From Agromyces intestinalis (lineage in GTDB: Bacteria > Actinomycetota > Actinomycetes > Actinomycetales > Microbacteriaceae), in the NCBI RefSeq assembly GCF_008365295.1, contig NZ_CP043505.1:1798001-1862000 (forward strand): a stretch of DNA of 64,000 nucleotides, given 5' to 3'. The notes under the pieces are model-generated. The model made no database searches. It saw only the letters and a program-made list of their open reading frames with translations, and was not told the origin of the DNA. This document shows positions 26,051 to 36,346 of the stretch, one piece after another. Positions within the stretch are counted from its first letter, which is position 1, and each line of letters starts with the position of its first letter. Both the position numbers and the translations under genes were made by a program.

Positions 26051-26875
26051 CTACGGGCGGGCGGCGCGGAGCGCGTCGATCCAGTCGAGTACGGCCACGA
26101 TCTCGCGGTCCCAGGTGCCCCAGTCGTGCGCCCCCGGCCCATCCGAATACTCGAGCGGCAGGCCGGCGTCGATCGCGGCATCGCGGAAGCGCAGGTTCTC
26201 GGCGAGGTTCTGGTCCTCGGTGCCGCACCACTGGAAGAGGGGCGGGCAGGCCGAGGCTTCCGTCGTCGCGATGAGGTCGATGAGGTCGTCTCCGCAGGCC
26301 GCGGCGCGCTCGCGCGAACCGAAGGTCGCCCGCCACTCCGGGGTCTGCTCGCGCCCGGTCGCGTCGAGCCCACCCGAGAGGGCGGCAGCGCCCGCGATCG
26401 AATCCGGTCGGCGCAGCGCCCACTTCATCGCGCCGTAGCCCCCCATCGACAGGCCCGCGACGAAGGTCTCGGATGCCTCGGGCGAAACCCGGAACATGCC
26501 GGTCACGAGCGCCGGCAACTCCTCGCTGACGTAGCGGAACCAGTCGTATCCGGTCGCCTGGTCGGTGTAGTAGCCGCGGTGCACGGTCGGCATCACGACC
26601 GCGAGGTCGCGGCCGTCGACGTATCGTTCGATCGAGGTCCATCTCGTCCAGGCCGTCTCGTCGTCACCGAGACCGTGCAGCAGGTACAGCACCGTGGGCG
26701 GCCGAACCGGCGAGAGGGCGGGCCGACGGATGCCCCGAGCCTCACCCGCGCCGTTGCGGACGGTCGGGCGGGGCATCCGCCGGGTCTCGGGAAGCCGGGT
26801 CTCCGGAATCAGCACGACGACCGAAGTCGCCATGCCGAGCACCTCGGAGTGCAGGGATACCTGCAGTCGCGCCAT
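26051..26875 (-). CDS. Alpha/beta hydrolase esterase (EstA/esterase D-like)
   Basis: A 274-residue esterase of the tributyrin esterase/esterase D type. Oxyanion region YLLHGLGDDETAWTRW, nucleophile serine in AGLSMGGYGAMK, acid Asp in GTEDQNL and histidine in GAHDWGTWD. No signal peptide is seen. It is the last gene of the importer operon, three bases after the GH1 stop. Acetylated mannans are common, and intracellular removal of acetyl groups would let GH1 and GH2 act, so a mannooligosaccharide acetyl esterase is the likely role; that substrate is inference from context. The weak ribosome site suggests coupling to GH1 translation. Confidence 0.88.
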   Translation of the reverse strand: MARLQVSLHSEVLGMATSVVVLIPETRLPETRRMPRPTVRNGAGEARGIRRPALSPVRPPTVLYLLHGLGDDETAWTRWTSIERYVDGRDLAVVMPTVHRGYYTDQATGYDWFRYVSEELPALVTGMFRVSPEASETFVAGLSMGGYGAMKWALRRPDSIAGAAALSGGLDATGREQTPEWRATFGSRERAAACGDDLIDLIATTEASACPPLFQWCGTEDQNLAENLRFRDAAIDAGLPLEYSDGPGAHDWGTWDREIVAVLDWIDALRAARP

Positions 26876-26878
26876 CTG

Positions 26879-28288
26879 CTATGACGAGCGCTCGTCGAGG
26901 TGCGCCGCGCGCGACGCGATGACGTCGCGCAGCCAGAACGCGCTGTCTTTCGGGGTGCGGGTCTGCGTTTCGAAGTCGACGTGCACGATGCCGAAGCGGC
27001 GGTCGTAGCCGAAGGCCCACTCGAAGTTGTCGAGCAGCGACCAGACGAGGTATCCGCGCAGGTCGACGCCCTGCTCGACCGCGCGTGCTGCGGCGGCGAA
27101 GTGCGCCTCGAGGAAGGCGATGCGCTCGTCGTCGTGAACTCGCCCGTCGACGATCTCGTCGCGGAACGCAGCGCCGTTCTCGGTCACCATGAGCGGCAGC
27201 CCGTGGTCGCGGTGCAGCTTCACGAGCAGCTGCTCGAGGCCGTCGGGCTGGATGACCCATCCCATCGCGGTCGTGGGGCCTTCGGGCTGGATGAATTCGA
27301 CGTGCCCGCTGCCGGGCCACGGGTTGCCGGCGATGCCGTGCTCGCCCGCGTCGGCGGGGCCCTCACCGGGCATCCGCACGACCATCGGCAGGTAGTAGTT
27401 CACGCCGAGCACGTCGAGCGGCTGATGCGCCTGCCGCTCGTCGCCGTCGCGCACGAAGCTCCAGTCGGTGACCGACGCGGTGTCGTCGAACAGTTCGCGC
27501 GGATAGGCGCCGCGCAGCATAGGGCCGAGCCAGACCTGGTTTCCGACCCGGTCGATGCGTTCGACGGCCTCCATGGATGCGCCGGGGGCCGGTTTCACCA
27601 GGTGCACGTTGAGCGACACCGACACGTCGGGGTCGCCCGCGCTGTGCCGGCGGAGCTCTGGCACCGCGAGCCCGTGGCCGAGGTTCATGTGGTGCGCCGC
27701 GGCGAGGCCGGCGGCCGGGTCGTTCCGGCCGGGCGCGTGGACGTCGGCTGCATACCCGAGGAACGCCGCGCACCACGGCTCGTTGAGCGTCAGCCACGTG
27801 TGGACCCGGTCGCCGTAGGCGCTCGCGGCAGCCGCCGCGTACTCGGCGAACCGGTACGACGTGTCGCGACTGGTCCACCCGCCGGCGTCCTCGAGGGCCT
27901 GCGGCAGATCCCAGTGGAAGAGGGTCGGGATCGGCGCGATGCCGCGCGACACGAGGCCGTCGATGAGCCGGTCGTAGAAGTCGAGACCCGGCCGATTCAG
28001 CGGCCCCTGCCCGGTTGGGAACAGCCGAGACCATGACAGCGAGAACCGGTACGCCTGCACGCCGAGCTCGGCCATCAGGTCGAGGTCCTGCTCCCACCGG
28101 TGGTAGTGGTCGCACGCGATGTCGCCCGTATCGCCGTTCAGCACCCGGCCGGGCGTGTGACTGAAGGTGTCCCACACCGATGGGCCGCGACCGTCTTCGG
28201 TCGCCGCCCCCTCGATCTGGTAGGCGGCGGTGCTCACCCCGAGCAATGTGCGGGGCGGCAAGGCGTCGGCCCGTCGCATCCGGTTCAC
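26879..28288 (-). CDS. GH1 beta-glucosidase / beta-mannosidase-type enzyme
   Basis: A 469-residue family 1 glycosidase, cytoplasmic. GH1 signature near the N-terminus ([19 protein letters not shown]), acid/base glutamate in LTLNEPWCA, nucleophile in MVTENGAAF, and sugar-binding [13 protein letters not shown]. Full family length. I choose GTG 28286-28288, whose GTGA overlaps the permease stop and has GGAG seven bases upstream; ATG 28277-28279 is the alternative. In a glucomannan locus it would release glucose (or mannose) from the non-reducing ends of imported oligosaccharides. Confidence 0.93.
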   Translation of the reverse strand: MNRMRRADALPPRTLLGVSTAAYQIEGAATEDGRGPSVWDTFSHTPGRVLNGDTGDIACDHYHRWEQDLDLMAELGVQAYRFSLSWSRLFPTGQGPLNRPGLDFYDRLIDGLVSRGIAPIPTLFHWDLPQALEDAGGWTSRDTSYRFAEYAAAAASAYGDRVHTWLTLNEPWCAAFLGYAADVHAPGRNDPAAGLAAAHHMNLGHGLAVPELRRHSAGDPDVSVSLNVHLVKPAPGASMEAVERIDRVGNQVWLGPMLRGAYPRELFDDTASVTDWSFVRDGDERQAHQPLDVLGVNYYLPMVVRMPGEGPADAGEHGIAGNPWPGSGHVEFIQPEGPTTAMGWVIQPDGLEQLLVKLHRDHGLPLMVTENGAAFRDEIVDGRVHDDERIAFLEAHFAAAARAVEQGVDLRGYLVWSLLDNFEWAFGYDRRFGIVHVDFETQTRTPKDSAFWLRDVIASRAAHLDERSS

Positions 28289-29109
28289 TTGGTCGCTCCT
28301 GCCGTCACACCGTTGTAGATCCAGCGCTGCAGCGCGAGGAACACGATCACCGTCGGGATGATGACGATCATGGTGCCCGCCGCGATCGTCTCCCAGTGCG
28401 CGCCGTAGGGACCCTTGAAGTTGAACAGCGCGGTCGAGATGACCGAGAGATCCCGGCTCGGCATGTAGAGGAACGGGACATAGAACTCGTTGTAGATGCC
28501 GATGCCCTTGATGATCACGACGGTCGCGATCGCGGGGGCGAGCAGCGGCAGGATGATCTTGCGGTAGATCGTGAATCGGGATGCTCCGTCGACGAGCGCC
28601 GCTTCGTCGAGTGATTTCGGGATCGACTGCATGAACTGCACGAAGATGTAGATCGAGATGATGTCGGTCCCCATATAGAGGATGATCGCCGACCACGGGG
28701 TGTTCACCAGCCCGAGCCCCTTGACGATCTGGAAGGTCGCGACCTGGGTCGTCACGCCCGGTACGAGGGTGGCCGCGAGGAACAGGAAGAAGACGAGTCG
28801 CTTGCCGCGGAAGTCGAACCGGTCGAGCGCGTACGCGGTCATGGTGCCGATGAGGATGGTGCCGATGATCGAGAACAGCAGGATGAACCCGGTGTTCCAG
28901 AACCCGAGCGCCATGCGGCCGCTCGTGAACGCGTCGACGAAGTTCTCGAAGTTGAGCCAGTTCGACGGCGGTTGCAGCGGCCCGGTCGCGCCGTATTCGC
29001 CCGTGGTCTTGAACGATGCGAACAGTACGACCACGAGCGGCACGAGCACGACGAACGTCGCGACCACCAGTGTCACGTACTTGCCGGAGACGGCGAGCGA
29101 GCGCTTCAT
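28285..29109 (-). CDS. Carbohydrate ABC importer permease, MalG type
   Basis: A 274-residue inner-membrane permease of the CUT1 sugar family, with six predicted helices ([20 protein letters not shown] first) and the cytoplasmic EAA loop [20 protein letters not shown] that docks the ATPase. Its ATG overlaps the MalF-type stop by four bases. No ATPase gene is in the locus; CUT1 systems of actinobacteria commonly share an MsiK-type ATPase encoded elsewhere. Substrate inferred as manno- or glucomanno-oligosaccharides from the flanking glycosidases. Confidence 0.93.
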   Translation of the reverse strand: MKRSLAVSGKYVTLVVATFVVLVPLVVVLFASFKTTGEYGATGPLQPPSNWLNFENFVDAFTSGRMALGFWNTGFILLFSIIGTILIGTMTAYALDRFDFRGKRLVFFLFLAATLVPGVTTQVATFQIVKGLGLVNTPWSAIILYMGTDIISIYIFVQFMQSIPKSLDEAALVDGASRFTIYRKIILPLLAPAIATVVIIKGIGIYNEFYVPFLYMPSRDLSVISTALFNFKGPYGAHWETIAAGTMIVIIPTVIVFLALQRWIYNGVTAGATK

Positions 29110-30092
29110 GACAGGTTCACATCCTCATCGGGAACGATCCGGCGCTGGATCCAGGTGACGATCAGCACGATGGCGAGCAGCACGACGGCCATGGCCGAGG
29201 CGAGGCCGACGCGCTGGAAGTTGAAGGCGGTCTGGATCGTCTTGATGACGAAGGTCGACGTGCCGTTGGCGCCGTTCGTCATCACGAACGGGATCTCGAA
29301 GACCGAGAGGCTGCCCGAGATCGCGAGGATGAACGATAGCGAGATGATGCGCTTGATGCCCGGCGCGATGATGAACCGGAACTGCTGCCACCGGTTCGCG
29401 CCGTCGATCTCGGCGGCCTCGTAGAGCTCGCCGGGGATCGACTGGATGGCCCCGAGGAAGAGCACGAAGGTGAGCCCGGTGAACCGCCACACCGAGGTGC
29501 TCGCGAGCGAGTAGTTCGCGATGTTCGGGTCGCCGAGCCAGTGCGGCGGATCCTGCACGCCGAGAATGCCGAGCACCGTGTCGAGCGTGCCGCCCGGCTG
29601 GAAGAGGTAGAGGAACACGAAGCCGACGGCGACGCCGTTCAGCAGGTACGGGAAGAACAGCACGCCCTTGAAGAAGTTCTTGAACCGCACGTTGAACGAC
29701 AGGATCGTCGCGAAGTACAGCGCGATCGCGATCTGCACGAACGACGCGACGAAGTAGTAGAGGCTGACGAGGAACACCTGCCAGTACCTCGGGTCGGTGA
29801 AGACCTTGATGTAGTTGTCGAGGCCGACGAACTCGCGGTCGCGGCTCAGGCCGTCCCAGTTCGTGAAGCTGTACCCGATCATGTTCGCCACGGGGATGTA
29901 CGTGAACGTGATGAGCAGCAGGAGGGCGGCGCCCGAGTAGAGCCACGGGGTGAGCCGGCTGCGGTTGCGCAGGCGCAGGCGCCGCCGGCTGGGGTCGCGG
30001 TCGGGGATCGCGCTCGGGTCGGGCACGCCGCGCAGTCGCGCGAACGCGGTGCCGGGGGCGCCGCGTAGCGGGTTCGATTTCGTCGTGGTCAC
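29106..30092 (-). CDS. Carbohydrate ABC importer permease, MalF type
   Basis: A 328-residue CUT1 permease: cytoplasmic basic N-terminus, first helix [20 protein letters not shown], and EAA loop [21 protein letters not shown] start it at GTG 30090-30092 ([11 protein letters not shown]); the frame upstream to 30230 overlaps a hairpin and reads as low-complexity arginine/proline. It pairs with the MalG-type gene (ATGA overlap) and follows the binding protein gene by 109 bases, a gap that holds a strong hairpin. Confidence 0.92.
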   Translation of the reverse strand: MTTTKSNPLRGAPGTAFARLRGVPDPSAIPDRDPSRRRLRLRNRSRLTPWLYSGAALLLLITFTYIPVANMIGYSFTNWDGLSRDREFVGLDNYIKVFTDPRYWQVFLVSLYYFVASFVQIAIALYFATILSFNVRFKNFFKGVLFFPYLLNGVAVGFVFLYLFQPGGTLDTVLGILGVQDPPHWLGDPNIANYSLASTSVWRFTGLTFVLFLGAIQSIPGELYEAAEIDGANRWQQFRFIIAPGIKRIISLSFILAISGSLSVFEIPFVMTNGANGTSTFVIKTIQTAFNFQRVGLASAMAVVLLAIVLIVTWIQRRIVPDEDVNLS

Positions 30093-30149
30093 TTCGGTCC
30101 GTTCGGTGTCGCACCTCGTCGTGCGGGGCTGGCGGATGATGCTGGAGCA

Positions 30150-30181
30150 CCGGCCGACCGGGATGGGTCCCGGCCGGCCGG
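30150..30181. other. Intra-operon hairpin after binding-protein gene
   Basis: Fourteen-base arms 30150-30163 and 30168-30181 with one mismatch and a 4-base loop, between the binding-protein gene and its permeases. Such hairpins often protect the upstream mRNA or thin out read-through so that binding protein is made in excess. The second sugar locus has the same arrangement at 43198-43231. Confidence 0.6.
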
Positions 30182-30201
30182 TCAGGGGCGGATGCCTCGG
30201 G

Positions 30202-31500
30202 TCAGCCCATGATGTCGGCCTGCGCCGCACCCCAGCGGGCGTTGAGGTCGGCGGTCACCGACTCCCAGTCGCCGTCTGCGGCGCCGCGGGCGACGTCGAT
30301 GAGCTCCTGGCGGTAGATCGTGCCGTCGATCTCGGCGGCCTTGAAGATCTCGGACTCCTTGCCGACGTTCTTGACCGCCGGGTTCAGTTCGAGCAGTTCG
30401 ACGCCGGTGTCGGCGAAGTCCTGGATCGCCTGAGGCAGCGCGCTGTCCGTCGGCACCGGGATGGCACCCTCGTGCTCGGCGAAGCCCGACTCTTCGATGA
30501 ACCAGGTCAGCCACGCCTTCGCGGTCGCCTTGTTCTCCGAGGTCGCCGACACCGCGCTCGCGCGGTCGCCCGAGATCTTCGAGTGGAACGTCCCGTCGGT
30601 CTGGTAGGGGAACGGCCAGAACGCGATGTCGTCGGGGTTCGCGCCGACCTCTTCCGCGGCATCCTTCATCTGCGGAACCGCCCACGAGCCGAGCAGCATC
30701 GACGCGATCTTCCCCTGCGCGATGTCGGGCTTGGACTGCTCCCAGTTCGTGGTGAGCGGGTCCTCCTCCGAGAGGCCCTCGTGCACGATGTCGTAGAGCA
30801 GGCCGTCGGTGATATACGCGTACTTACCGGGCTCCCACAGCGCCGGGTCCTCGGGGAAGGACTCGAGGATGTCGGGGTCGGCGAAGATCGCGCGCTCGTT
30901 GTCGAAGAACGTGACCGGCCAACCGTCCTTGTAGTTCGTGTAATACGGAATCGTGTCGGGGCTGTTCGCCTTGATCGCCTTCAGCCCGGCGAGGAAGTCC
31001 TCGGGGGTGGTCGGCGGCTCGGTGATGCCGGCGTCGGCCCAGACCTTCTGGTTCACGACCATGCCGGATGCCACGCCGCCGACGGAGATCGCGTAGGTGG
31101 TGCCGTCGTACGCGTACTCGCCGGCGAAGCGATACTTCTCGCTGAGTTCGTCGGTAGCGCCGAGCGGCTCGAAGAACTCGGTGATCTGGCTGCGGGTCAG
31201 CCCGTTCGGCAAGGCGAGCACGTCGCCTGCCGCGCCTCCGGCCAGTCGGGTCGTGACATCCTGGTCGTAGTTGGTGATGCCCTCGAACTTCACCTTGGTG
31301 CCGGGGTACTTCTTCTCGAACTCCGCCCCGTACTCGGGCAGCAGAGTGTCGACGAGGTCGGTGCGGTTGGTGAGCACGGTGATTTCACCGCTGATCTCTC
31401 CGTCATTGCCGCCACCGCTGTCGCCGGCGGCACAGCCGGCGAGCAGCAGGGCCGCAGCCGCGCCGAATGCGCCGACGGCCAGCATGCGCTTCATTGCCAT
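30202..31500 (-). CDS. Sugar ABC importer lipoprotein binding protein (locus 1)
   Basis: A 432-residue extracytoplasmic solute-binding protein of family 1. The lipobox LLAGCAAG places the lipidated cysteine near residue 23, followed by a Gly/Ser-rich tether and the mature domain starting ISGEITVLTNRTD. Motifs such as GDVLALPNGLT and GIKANSP-like hinge segments fit CUT1 binding proteins. ATG 31498-31500 is chosen because GGAGAG precedes it; an ATG two codons later is also possible. First gene of the operon binding protein, MalF, MalG, GH1, esterase, divergent from GH2 beta-mannosidase. Ligand inferred to be beta-mannan oligosaccharides. Confidence 0.93.
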   Translation of the reverse strand: MAMKRMLAVGAFGAAAALLLAGCAAGDSGGGNDGEISGEITVLTNRTDLVDTLLPEYGAEFEKKYPGTKVKFEGITNYDQDVTTRLAGGAAGDVLALPNGLTRSQITEFFEPLGATDELSEKYRFAGEYAYDGTTYAISVGGVASGMVVNQKVWADAGITEPPTTPEDFLAGLKAIKANSPDTIPYYTNYKDGWPVTFFDNERAIFADPDILESFPEDPALWEPGKYAYITDGLLYDIVHEGLSEEDPLTTNWEQSKPDIAQGKIASMLLGSWAVPQMKDAAEEVGANPDDIAFWPFPYQTDGTFHSKISGDRASAVSATSENKATAKAWLTWFIEESGFAEHEGAIPVPTDSALPQAIQDFADTGVELLELNPAVKNVGKESEIFKAAEIDGTIYRQELIDVARGAADGDWESVTADLNARWGAAQADIMG

Positions 31501-31788
31501 GGTCAGGTCTCTCCTCGATGTCGTCATCGACAGTGCAGGTGGATCGGTCGATCCGGTGACAAGAGTGAAGGGTGGGTTTCACGATTGTCAAGACTTCGAT
31601 TAGTAATTTATATAAACGCAAGGTCGGGCGCCAGTCCAGAACCGGCGCACCGGCAGGCAAATTAGATAAATAATTGATCTAAGCGTTGACAGCCGGGCCG
31701 CCGCTCGGCATCCTGTTCCGAGACCTCGCCGCCATCGTCGCCCGCCCAGGCCGCGGTGGCGCACCATCCCATCCGGAAAGCAGCACAC
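31501..31788. promoter_or_regulatory. Divergent promoter region, importer operon and mannosidase operon
   Basis: Two AT-rich islands stand out. At 31662-31682 arms TTAGAT and ATCTAA flank a 9-base AT spacer, a 6-9-6 site like that at 21747. At about 31599-31617 lies ATTAGTAATTTATATAAAC, less symmetric. They are placed to control each of the two divergent operons. The likely binder is the ROK repressor encoded at 37350; ROK proteins such as NagC and Mlc favour AT-rich sites with paired T and A tracts. Confidence 0.6.
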
Positions 31789-34395
31789 ATGAGCCTCGTC
31801 GAGCCCACCGTCGCCCCAGTCCGCCAGCGCATCGACCTCGGCGGCGCCTGGAGCCTCAGCCTGCTGGAAGCGCCGGGCGACGCCCCGACGCGACTCGGCG
31901 GCCGCGAGCTCGCCGCGCTCGACCTCGCCGCGCAGGTTCCCGGCCAGGTGCACACCGACCTCATGCGGGCGGGCCTGCTCGACGACCCGGATGTCGGGTT
32001 CCGCGAACTCGACCAGCAGTGGATCGGCCGCTCGCGGTGGGCGTACCGACGCTCGTTCGACTGGAACCCGAGCGCGAACCCGTCGGCCGCCGCCGTCGAC
32101 CTCGTGGCCGACGGACTCGACACGGTCGCGACGGTGCGACTCAACGACGTCGAGATCGCGCGGACCGAAGACCAGCACCTCGCCCACCGGTGGAACGTGC
32201 GCGACGTGCTCGTGCCCGGCGAGAACCGCCTCGAGGTGATCTTCGACTCAGCATGGGACGCCGCCTACGCGCACGAGCGCGAGGTCGGCGCCCTGCCGAC
32301 GCCCTACGACGCGCCGTACCCGCAGCTGCGCAAGAGCGCCTGCAACTTCGGGTGGGACTGGGGCCCCCAGTACGTGACCGCCGGCATCTGGCAGCCGATC
32401 GCCCTCGAGACGTGGGTCGCGCGCATCGAGCACGTCCGCCCGCTCGTCTCGCTCGCCGACGATCGCACGAGCGCCGCGGTCGACGTCGTCGTGCGCGCCG
32501 AGTCGCGAACCGAGTACCCCGTGCGCGCGGTCGCGGTGCTGCGCTCACCCGCCGGCGAGGTCGTGGCCAGCGGTGAGGCGAACATCGACACCGCGTCGGG
32601 CGCGGCATCCGACACCACAGTGCGCCTGAGGGTCGATGCACCCGAGCTGTGGTGGCCCGCCGGACACGGCGACCAGCCTCGCTATCGACTCGAGGTGACC
32701 CTTGTCGACGACGCGACCACCCTCGACACGTGGCGCCGGCACATCGGCCTGCGCACCGTCGAGATCTCGACCGAGCCCGACGCCCTCGGCGAGCGCTGGG
32801 CGATGGTCGTCAACGGTCGCCGGGTGCGCATCCGCGGCTACAACTGGATCCCCGAGGACCCCTTCATCGCCGAGGTCACCGACGACCGCATCGACCAGCG
32901 GCTCGACCAGGTCGTGCACGGCAACGCCAACCTGTTGCGGATCTGGGGCGGCGGCTACTTCGCCACTGAGTCGTTCCTCGACGGGTGCGACCGGCGGGGC
33001 ATCCTCGTGTGGCACGACTTTCTGTTCGCCTGCGCCGGGTACGACGAGCGCGACGCTGCACTGGCGCTGGTCCGTGCCGAGGCCGAGCAGGCGGTCGCCC
33101 GTCTCGCCTCGCACCCGTCGGTCGCGGTGTGGTGCGGCGGCAACGAGTGCATCTGGGGCCGCCAGGAGTGGGGTTGGGACGACCTGCTCGGCGAGCACAG
33201 GAGCTGGGGCGCCGGGTTCTACAACGAGCTGTTGCCGTCGATCGTCGCCGAGCTCGACCCGACCCGACCGTACGTGCCGAACAGCCCGTGGTCGACGCTC
33301 CCCGGCAAGCCGACGAGCGATGCTGCGTCGGGTCCGACGCACCTCTGGGATGTGTGGAACAACCTCGACTACGTCCACTACCGCGACGTCGATCCCGCCT
33401 TCATCTCCGAGATGGGATGGTGCGCGCCGCCCGCCACGACGACGCTGCGTGCCGTCGTCGACGGTCCGCTGCTGCCCGACAATCCGCAAGTCGTGCACCA
33501 CATGCGGGCCTCTGACGGCATGCACAAGCTCAACCGCGGGTTGCAGCCGTACTTCCCGGTGCCCCGCACCGAAGAAGACTGGATCTTCCACACTCAACTC
33601 GTGCAGGCACGGGCGGTGCAGACCGGCACCGAATGGTTGCGCAGCCGCGAACGATGTGCGGGGGTGGTGATCTGGCAGATCAACGACTGCTGGCCGGTGC
33701 TGAGCTGGTCGACGGTCGACGCCGACGGCATCGAGAAGCCCTCGTGGTTCGCGCTTCGGCGGGCGTTCGCGCCCCACCTGCTCACGATCCAGCCGGTGAC
33801 GCCCGGGGGCACTCAGCGGCCTGCCGGCGACGACGGCCTCGAGCTGGTCGCGGTCAACGACGGTGCGGCGAGCTGGTCGCCCAAGGTCCGGGTACGACGG
33901 TTCGGCGCGGATGGCACGGAGCTGGCGTCGGCGGCGATCGAGCTCGTCGCCGAGGCCGACGGCACCGCGCGCGCGGCCCTCGACGCCGCGGTCGCGACCC
34001 CCGGCGACCCCGCGGCGGAGTTCCTGATCGCCGAGGCCGACGGGCTGCGCACGACCTGGTTCTTCGTGCCCGACCGCGACCGGTCGCTGCCCGCCGCCCG
34101 CTGGTCGGTCGAGACGACGCTGCACGCCCGCGATCTGTACGTCACGGTGACCGCGGAGACGCCGATCGTCGACCTCACCCTGTACACCGACCGGCTTGCA
34201 GTCGAGCTCGGCCTGCCCGGGTCGGCGCTCGTCGCCGACGAGCAGCTCGTCACGCTGGTACCCGGCGAGCGGCACACGTTCGTCGTCTCGCCGCGCTCGC
34301 GCGACCTGCGCCTCCCCGCGAACGCGGCGAGCCTCGCGATCGACCACCCGATCCTGCGCGCCGCGAACGACCTCGCTCCGCGGGCGGACGTGTGA
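31789..34395 (+). CDS. GH2 beta-mannosidase
   Basis: An 868-residue cytoplasmic exo-beta-mannosidase of family 2. N-terminal sugar-binding jelly roll ([12 protein letters not shown] ... RWAYRRSFD), the conserved [12 protein letters not shown] sequence of beta-mannosidases, Ig-like middle domain, and a TIM barrel with [13 protein letters not shown]. The acid/base is in [10 protein letters not shown] (about residue 452) and the nucleophile in ISEMGW (about 540). GH2 beta-mannosidases remove terminal mannose from mannooligosaccharides. ATG 31789 has GGAAAG upstream. Its stop overlaps the ROK kinase GTG (GTGA), forming a three-gene coupled operon. Confidence 0.95.
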   Translation: MSLVEPTVAPVRQRIDLGGAWSLSLLEAPGDAPTRLGGRELAALDLAAQVPGQVHTDLMRAGLLDDPDVGFRELDQQWIGRSRWAYRRSFDWNPSANPSAAAVDLVADGLDTVATVRLNDVEIARTEDQHLAHRWNVRDVLVPGENRLEVIFDSAWDAAYAHEREVGALPTPYDAPYPQLRKSACNFGWDWGPQYVTAGIWQPIALETWVARIEHVRPLVSLADDRTSAAVDVVVRAESRTEYPVRAVAVLRSPAGEVVASGEANIDTASGAASDTTVRLRVDAPELWWPAGHGDQPRYRLEVTLVDDATTLDTWRRHIGLRTVEISTEPDALGERWAMVVNGRRVRIRGYNWIPEDPFIAEVTDDRIDQRLDQVVHGNANLLRIWGGGYFATESFLDGCDRRGILVWHDFLFACAGYDERDAALALVRAEAEQAVARLASHPSVAVWCGGNECIWGRQEWGWDDLLGEHRSWGAGFYNELLPSIVAELDPTRPYVPNSPWSTLPGKPTSDAASGPTHLWDVWNNLDYVHYRDVDPAFISEMGWCAPPATTTLRAVVDGPLLPDNPQVVHHMRASDGMHKLNRGLQPYFPVPRTEEDWIFHTQLVQARAVQTGTEWLRSRERCAGVVIWQINDCWPVLSWSTVDADGIEKPSWFALRRAFAPHLLTIQPVTPGGTQRPAGDDGLELVAVNDGAASWSPKVRVRRFGADGTELASAAIELVAEADGTARAALDAAVATPGDPAAEFLIAEADGLRTTWFFVPDRDRSLPAARWSVETTLHARDLYVTVTAETPIVDLTLYTDRLAVELGLPGSALVADEQLVTLVPGERHTFVVSPRSRDLRLPANAASLAIDHPILRAANDLAPRADV

Positions 34396-35306
34396 TCGCG
34401 GGCGTCGAGACCGGCGGCACCAAGGTCGTCGCGGCAGTCGCGCACGACGCGTCGCCGGGCGACCTGCTCGACCACGTGGAACTGCCCACGACCACGCCCG
34501 CCGAGACGGGGGCCGCGCTGCGAGCGTTCCTCGACCGGTGGGATCCGTCTCGGACGGCGAGAGTGGGCGTCGCCTCGTTCGGGCCGCTCGACCTCGATCA
34601 GGCGTCGGCCGGCTATGGCTCGATCACGGCGACGGTGAAACCCGGCTGGCCGGGCGTGCGCATCGCCGATCTGGTCGGCGGGCGACCGTTCTCACTCGTC
34701 TCGGATGTCACGGGCGCGGTCATCGGCGAGGCGACGCACGGCGCCGGCGCCGGGCTCTCGGATGTCTCGTACCTCACCGTCGGCACCGGCATCGGAGTCG
34801 GCGCCATCGTCGACGGCCGACGGGTCGCGCAGCGCAGCCACCCTGAGGTCGGCCACCTGCCGGTGCGCCGGCACCCCGACGACGCGTTCGACGGAGTCTG
34901 CCCGTTCCACGGCGACTGCATCGAGGGACTCGCGTCGGGCCCCGCGATCGCGTCGCGCTGGGGCCGACCCACCCGCGATCTCGGGCCCGACCTCGACCGT
35001 GCCGTGCGGTTGGAGGCGTGGTACCTCGGCCAGCTGGTGGCGAGCATCACGTACACCCTGGTCCCGCGTCGGGTGATCCTGGGCGGCGGCGTGATGAAGC
35101 TGCCCGGGGTGTTGGACACGACCAGGGCCGCCTTCGCGCGCGAACTCGCCGGCGCGCTCGGCGACCGCCACCCCGCGGCCGATCCTTCGACGTTCCTCGT
35201 TCCGCCGACGCTGGGCGACCTCGCCGGCGTCCGGGGTGCGCTCGAGCTCGCGACGCAGGCGGAGGAATCCGCCGCTTCCGAGGCATCCGAGGCATCCGCC
35301 GCATGA
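34392..35306 (+). CDS. ROK family sugar kinase (fructokinase/mannokinase type)
   Basis: A 304-residue ROK kinase. ATP site [14 protein letters not shown], catalytic-loop region GPLDLDQAS, and the zinc-binding block [17 protein letters not shown] followed by [18 protein letters not shown], which is the fructokinase (ScrK/YdhR) form of the ROK zinc site. Such enzymes phosphorylate fructose and often mannose. In this operon it most likely phosphorylates mannose set free by the adjacent beta-mannosidase. GTG start overlaps the GH2 stop by four bases, and its own stop overlaps the GH5 ATG. No mannose-6-phosphate isomerase is in the window. Confidence 0.92.
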   Translation: MIAGVETGGTKVVAAVAHDASPGDLLDHVELPTTTPAETGAALRAFLDRWDPSRTARVGVASFGPLDLDQASAGYGSITATVKPGWPGVRIADLVGGRPFSLVSDVTGAVIGEATHGAGAGLSDVSYLTVGTGIGVGAIVDGRRVAQRSHPEVGHLPVRRHPDDAFDGVCPFHGDCIEGLASGPAIASRWGRPTRDLGPDLDRAVRLEAWYLGQLVASITYTLVPRRVILGGGVMKLPGVLDTTRAAFARELAGALGDRHPAADPSTFLVPPTLGDLAGVRGALELATQAEESAASEASEASAA

Positions 35307-36298
35307 CCGCCGCACTCGTCACCCGCGAAGGGTCACGTCTGCTGCTCGACGGCCGGCCGTTCCGTTTCAGCGGTGCGAACATCTACTGGCTGGGGCTCGA
35401 CGAGAACGTGGGCGGCATCGCCTACCCGACGACGTTCCGCATCGAGGACGCGATCGACACGGCGCGCGACCTCGGCGTCACCGTCATCCGCTCGCACCTC
35501 GCGACCTCGACGAGCCAGGGCGGCGCGAATCCGCTCGCGGTGATGCCGGCGATCGACGAGTGGAACGACGCCGCATTCGACTCGATCGACCACGCGCTCG
35601 CGTACGGCGGTGACGGAGGCATGCGATTCATCCTGCCGCTCACCGACGAGTGGGCGTACTACCACGGCGGTCACCGCGACTTCACGGCGCCGTTCGGGCT
35701 CGAGCCGGACGAGTTCTTCACCGACCGGCGCGCGATCGACGCGTTCCGCCGGTACGTCGAGCGGTTCGTCACGCACACCAACCGCGAGACGGGCACGCGG
35801 TACGCCGACGACCCGGCGATCCTCGCCTGGGAGCTGGGCAACGAGCTCGAGCACCTGACCCCCGAGTGGGTCGACGAACTCGCGACGCTGCTGCGCCACG
35901 CGGCACCTTCCACGCTCGTCGCCGCCGGTCGCCGGTTCGGCGTCGATGACGCCTCGCTCACGGCACCGGGCATCGACCTCGTCGACGTGCACTACTACCC
36001 GCCGACCGCCGAGGGCGTCGCCGCCGACGCCCGCCGGGTCGTCGAGGCGGGCAAGGTGTACCTCGCCGGCGAGTACGGGTCGGTGTCGGCGTCGCCCGAG
36101 CTGCTCGACCCGCTCGCGGCCGATCCGAACGTCACCGGCATGTGCTTCTGGTCGCTGTTCGGGCGCGACGACGGCGGACGCTTCGTCGAGCACGACGACG
36201 GCTTCACCCTGCATGTGCCCGGTGACACCTCCGCCATGCGGGCGAACGTCGCCGCAATTCGCGCCTTCGGCACCGCCCTGGCAGGCGCTGCGGCCTGA
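35303..36298 (+). CDS. Cytosolic single-domain GH5 mannanase paralogue
   Basis: A 331-residue GH5 barrel without signal peptide, closely similar over its whole length to the catalytic part of the secreted GH5 at 23296 (shared FRFxGAxIYWLGxDENVGG, GHRDFT, VDVHYYPPTA, MFWSLFG-like sequences). Acid/base Glu181 in WELGNELEH and nucleophile Glu257 in AGEYGS are intact. It is the third gene of the GH2-ROK kinase-GH5 operon (ATGA overlap), so it should cut imported mannooligosaccharides in the cytoplasm, possibly releasing mannobiose or mannose from chain ends. The division of labour between the paralogues is inference. Confidence 0.93.
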   Translation: MTAALVTREGSRLLLDGRPFRFSGANIYWLGLDENVGGIAYPTTFRIEDAIDTARDLGVTVIRSHLATSTSQGGANPLAVMPAIDEWNDAAFDSIDHALAYGGDGGMRFILPLTDEWAYYHGGHRDFTAPFGLEPDEFFTDRRAIDAFRRYVERFVTHTNRETGTRYADDPAILAWELGNELEHLTPEWVDELATLLRHAAPSTLVAAGRRFGVDDASLTAPGIDLVDVHYYPPTAEGVAADARRVVEAGKVYLAGEYGSVSASPELLDPLAADPNVTGMCFWSLFGRDDGGRFVEHDDGFTLHVPGDTSAMRANVAAIRAFGTALAGAAA

Positions 36299-36346
36299 TC
36301 GCCCCGGTCGATCGGATGCCCGTCGGATGCTGCGCCGGCCGCGCGG

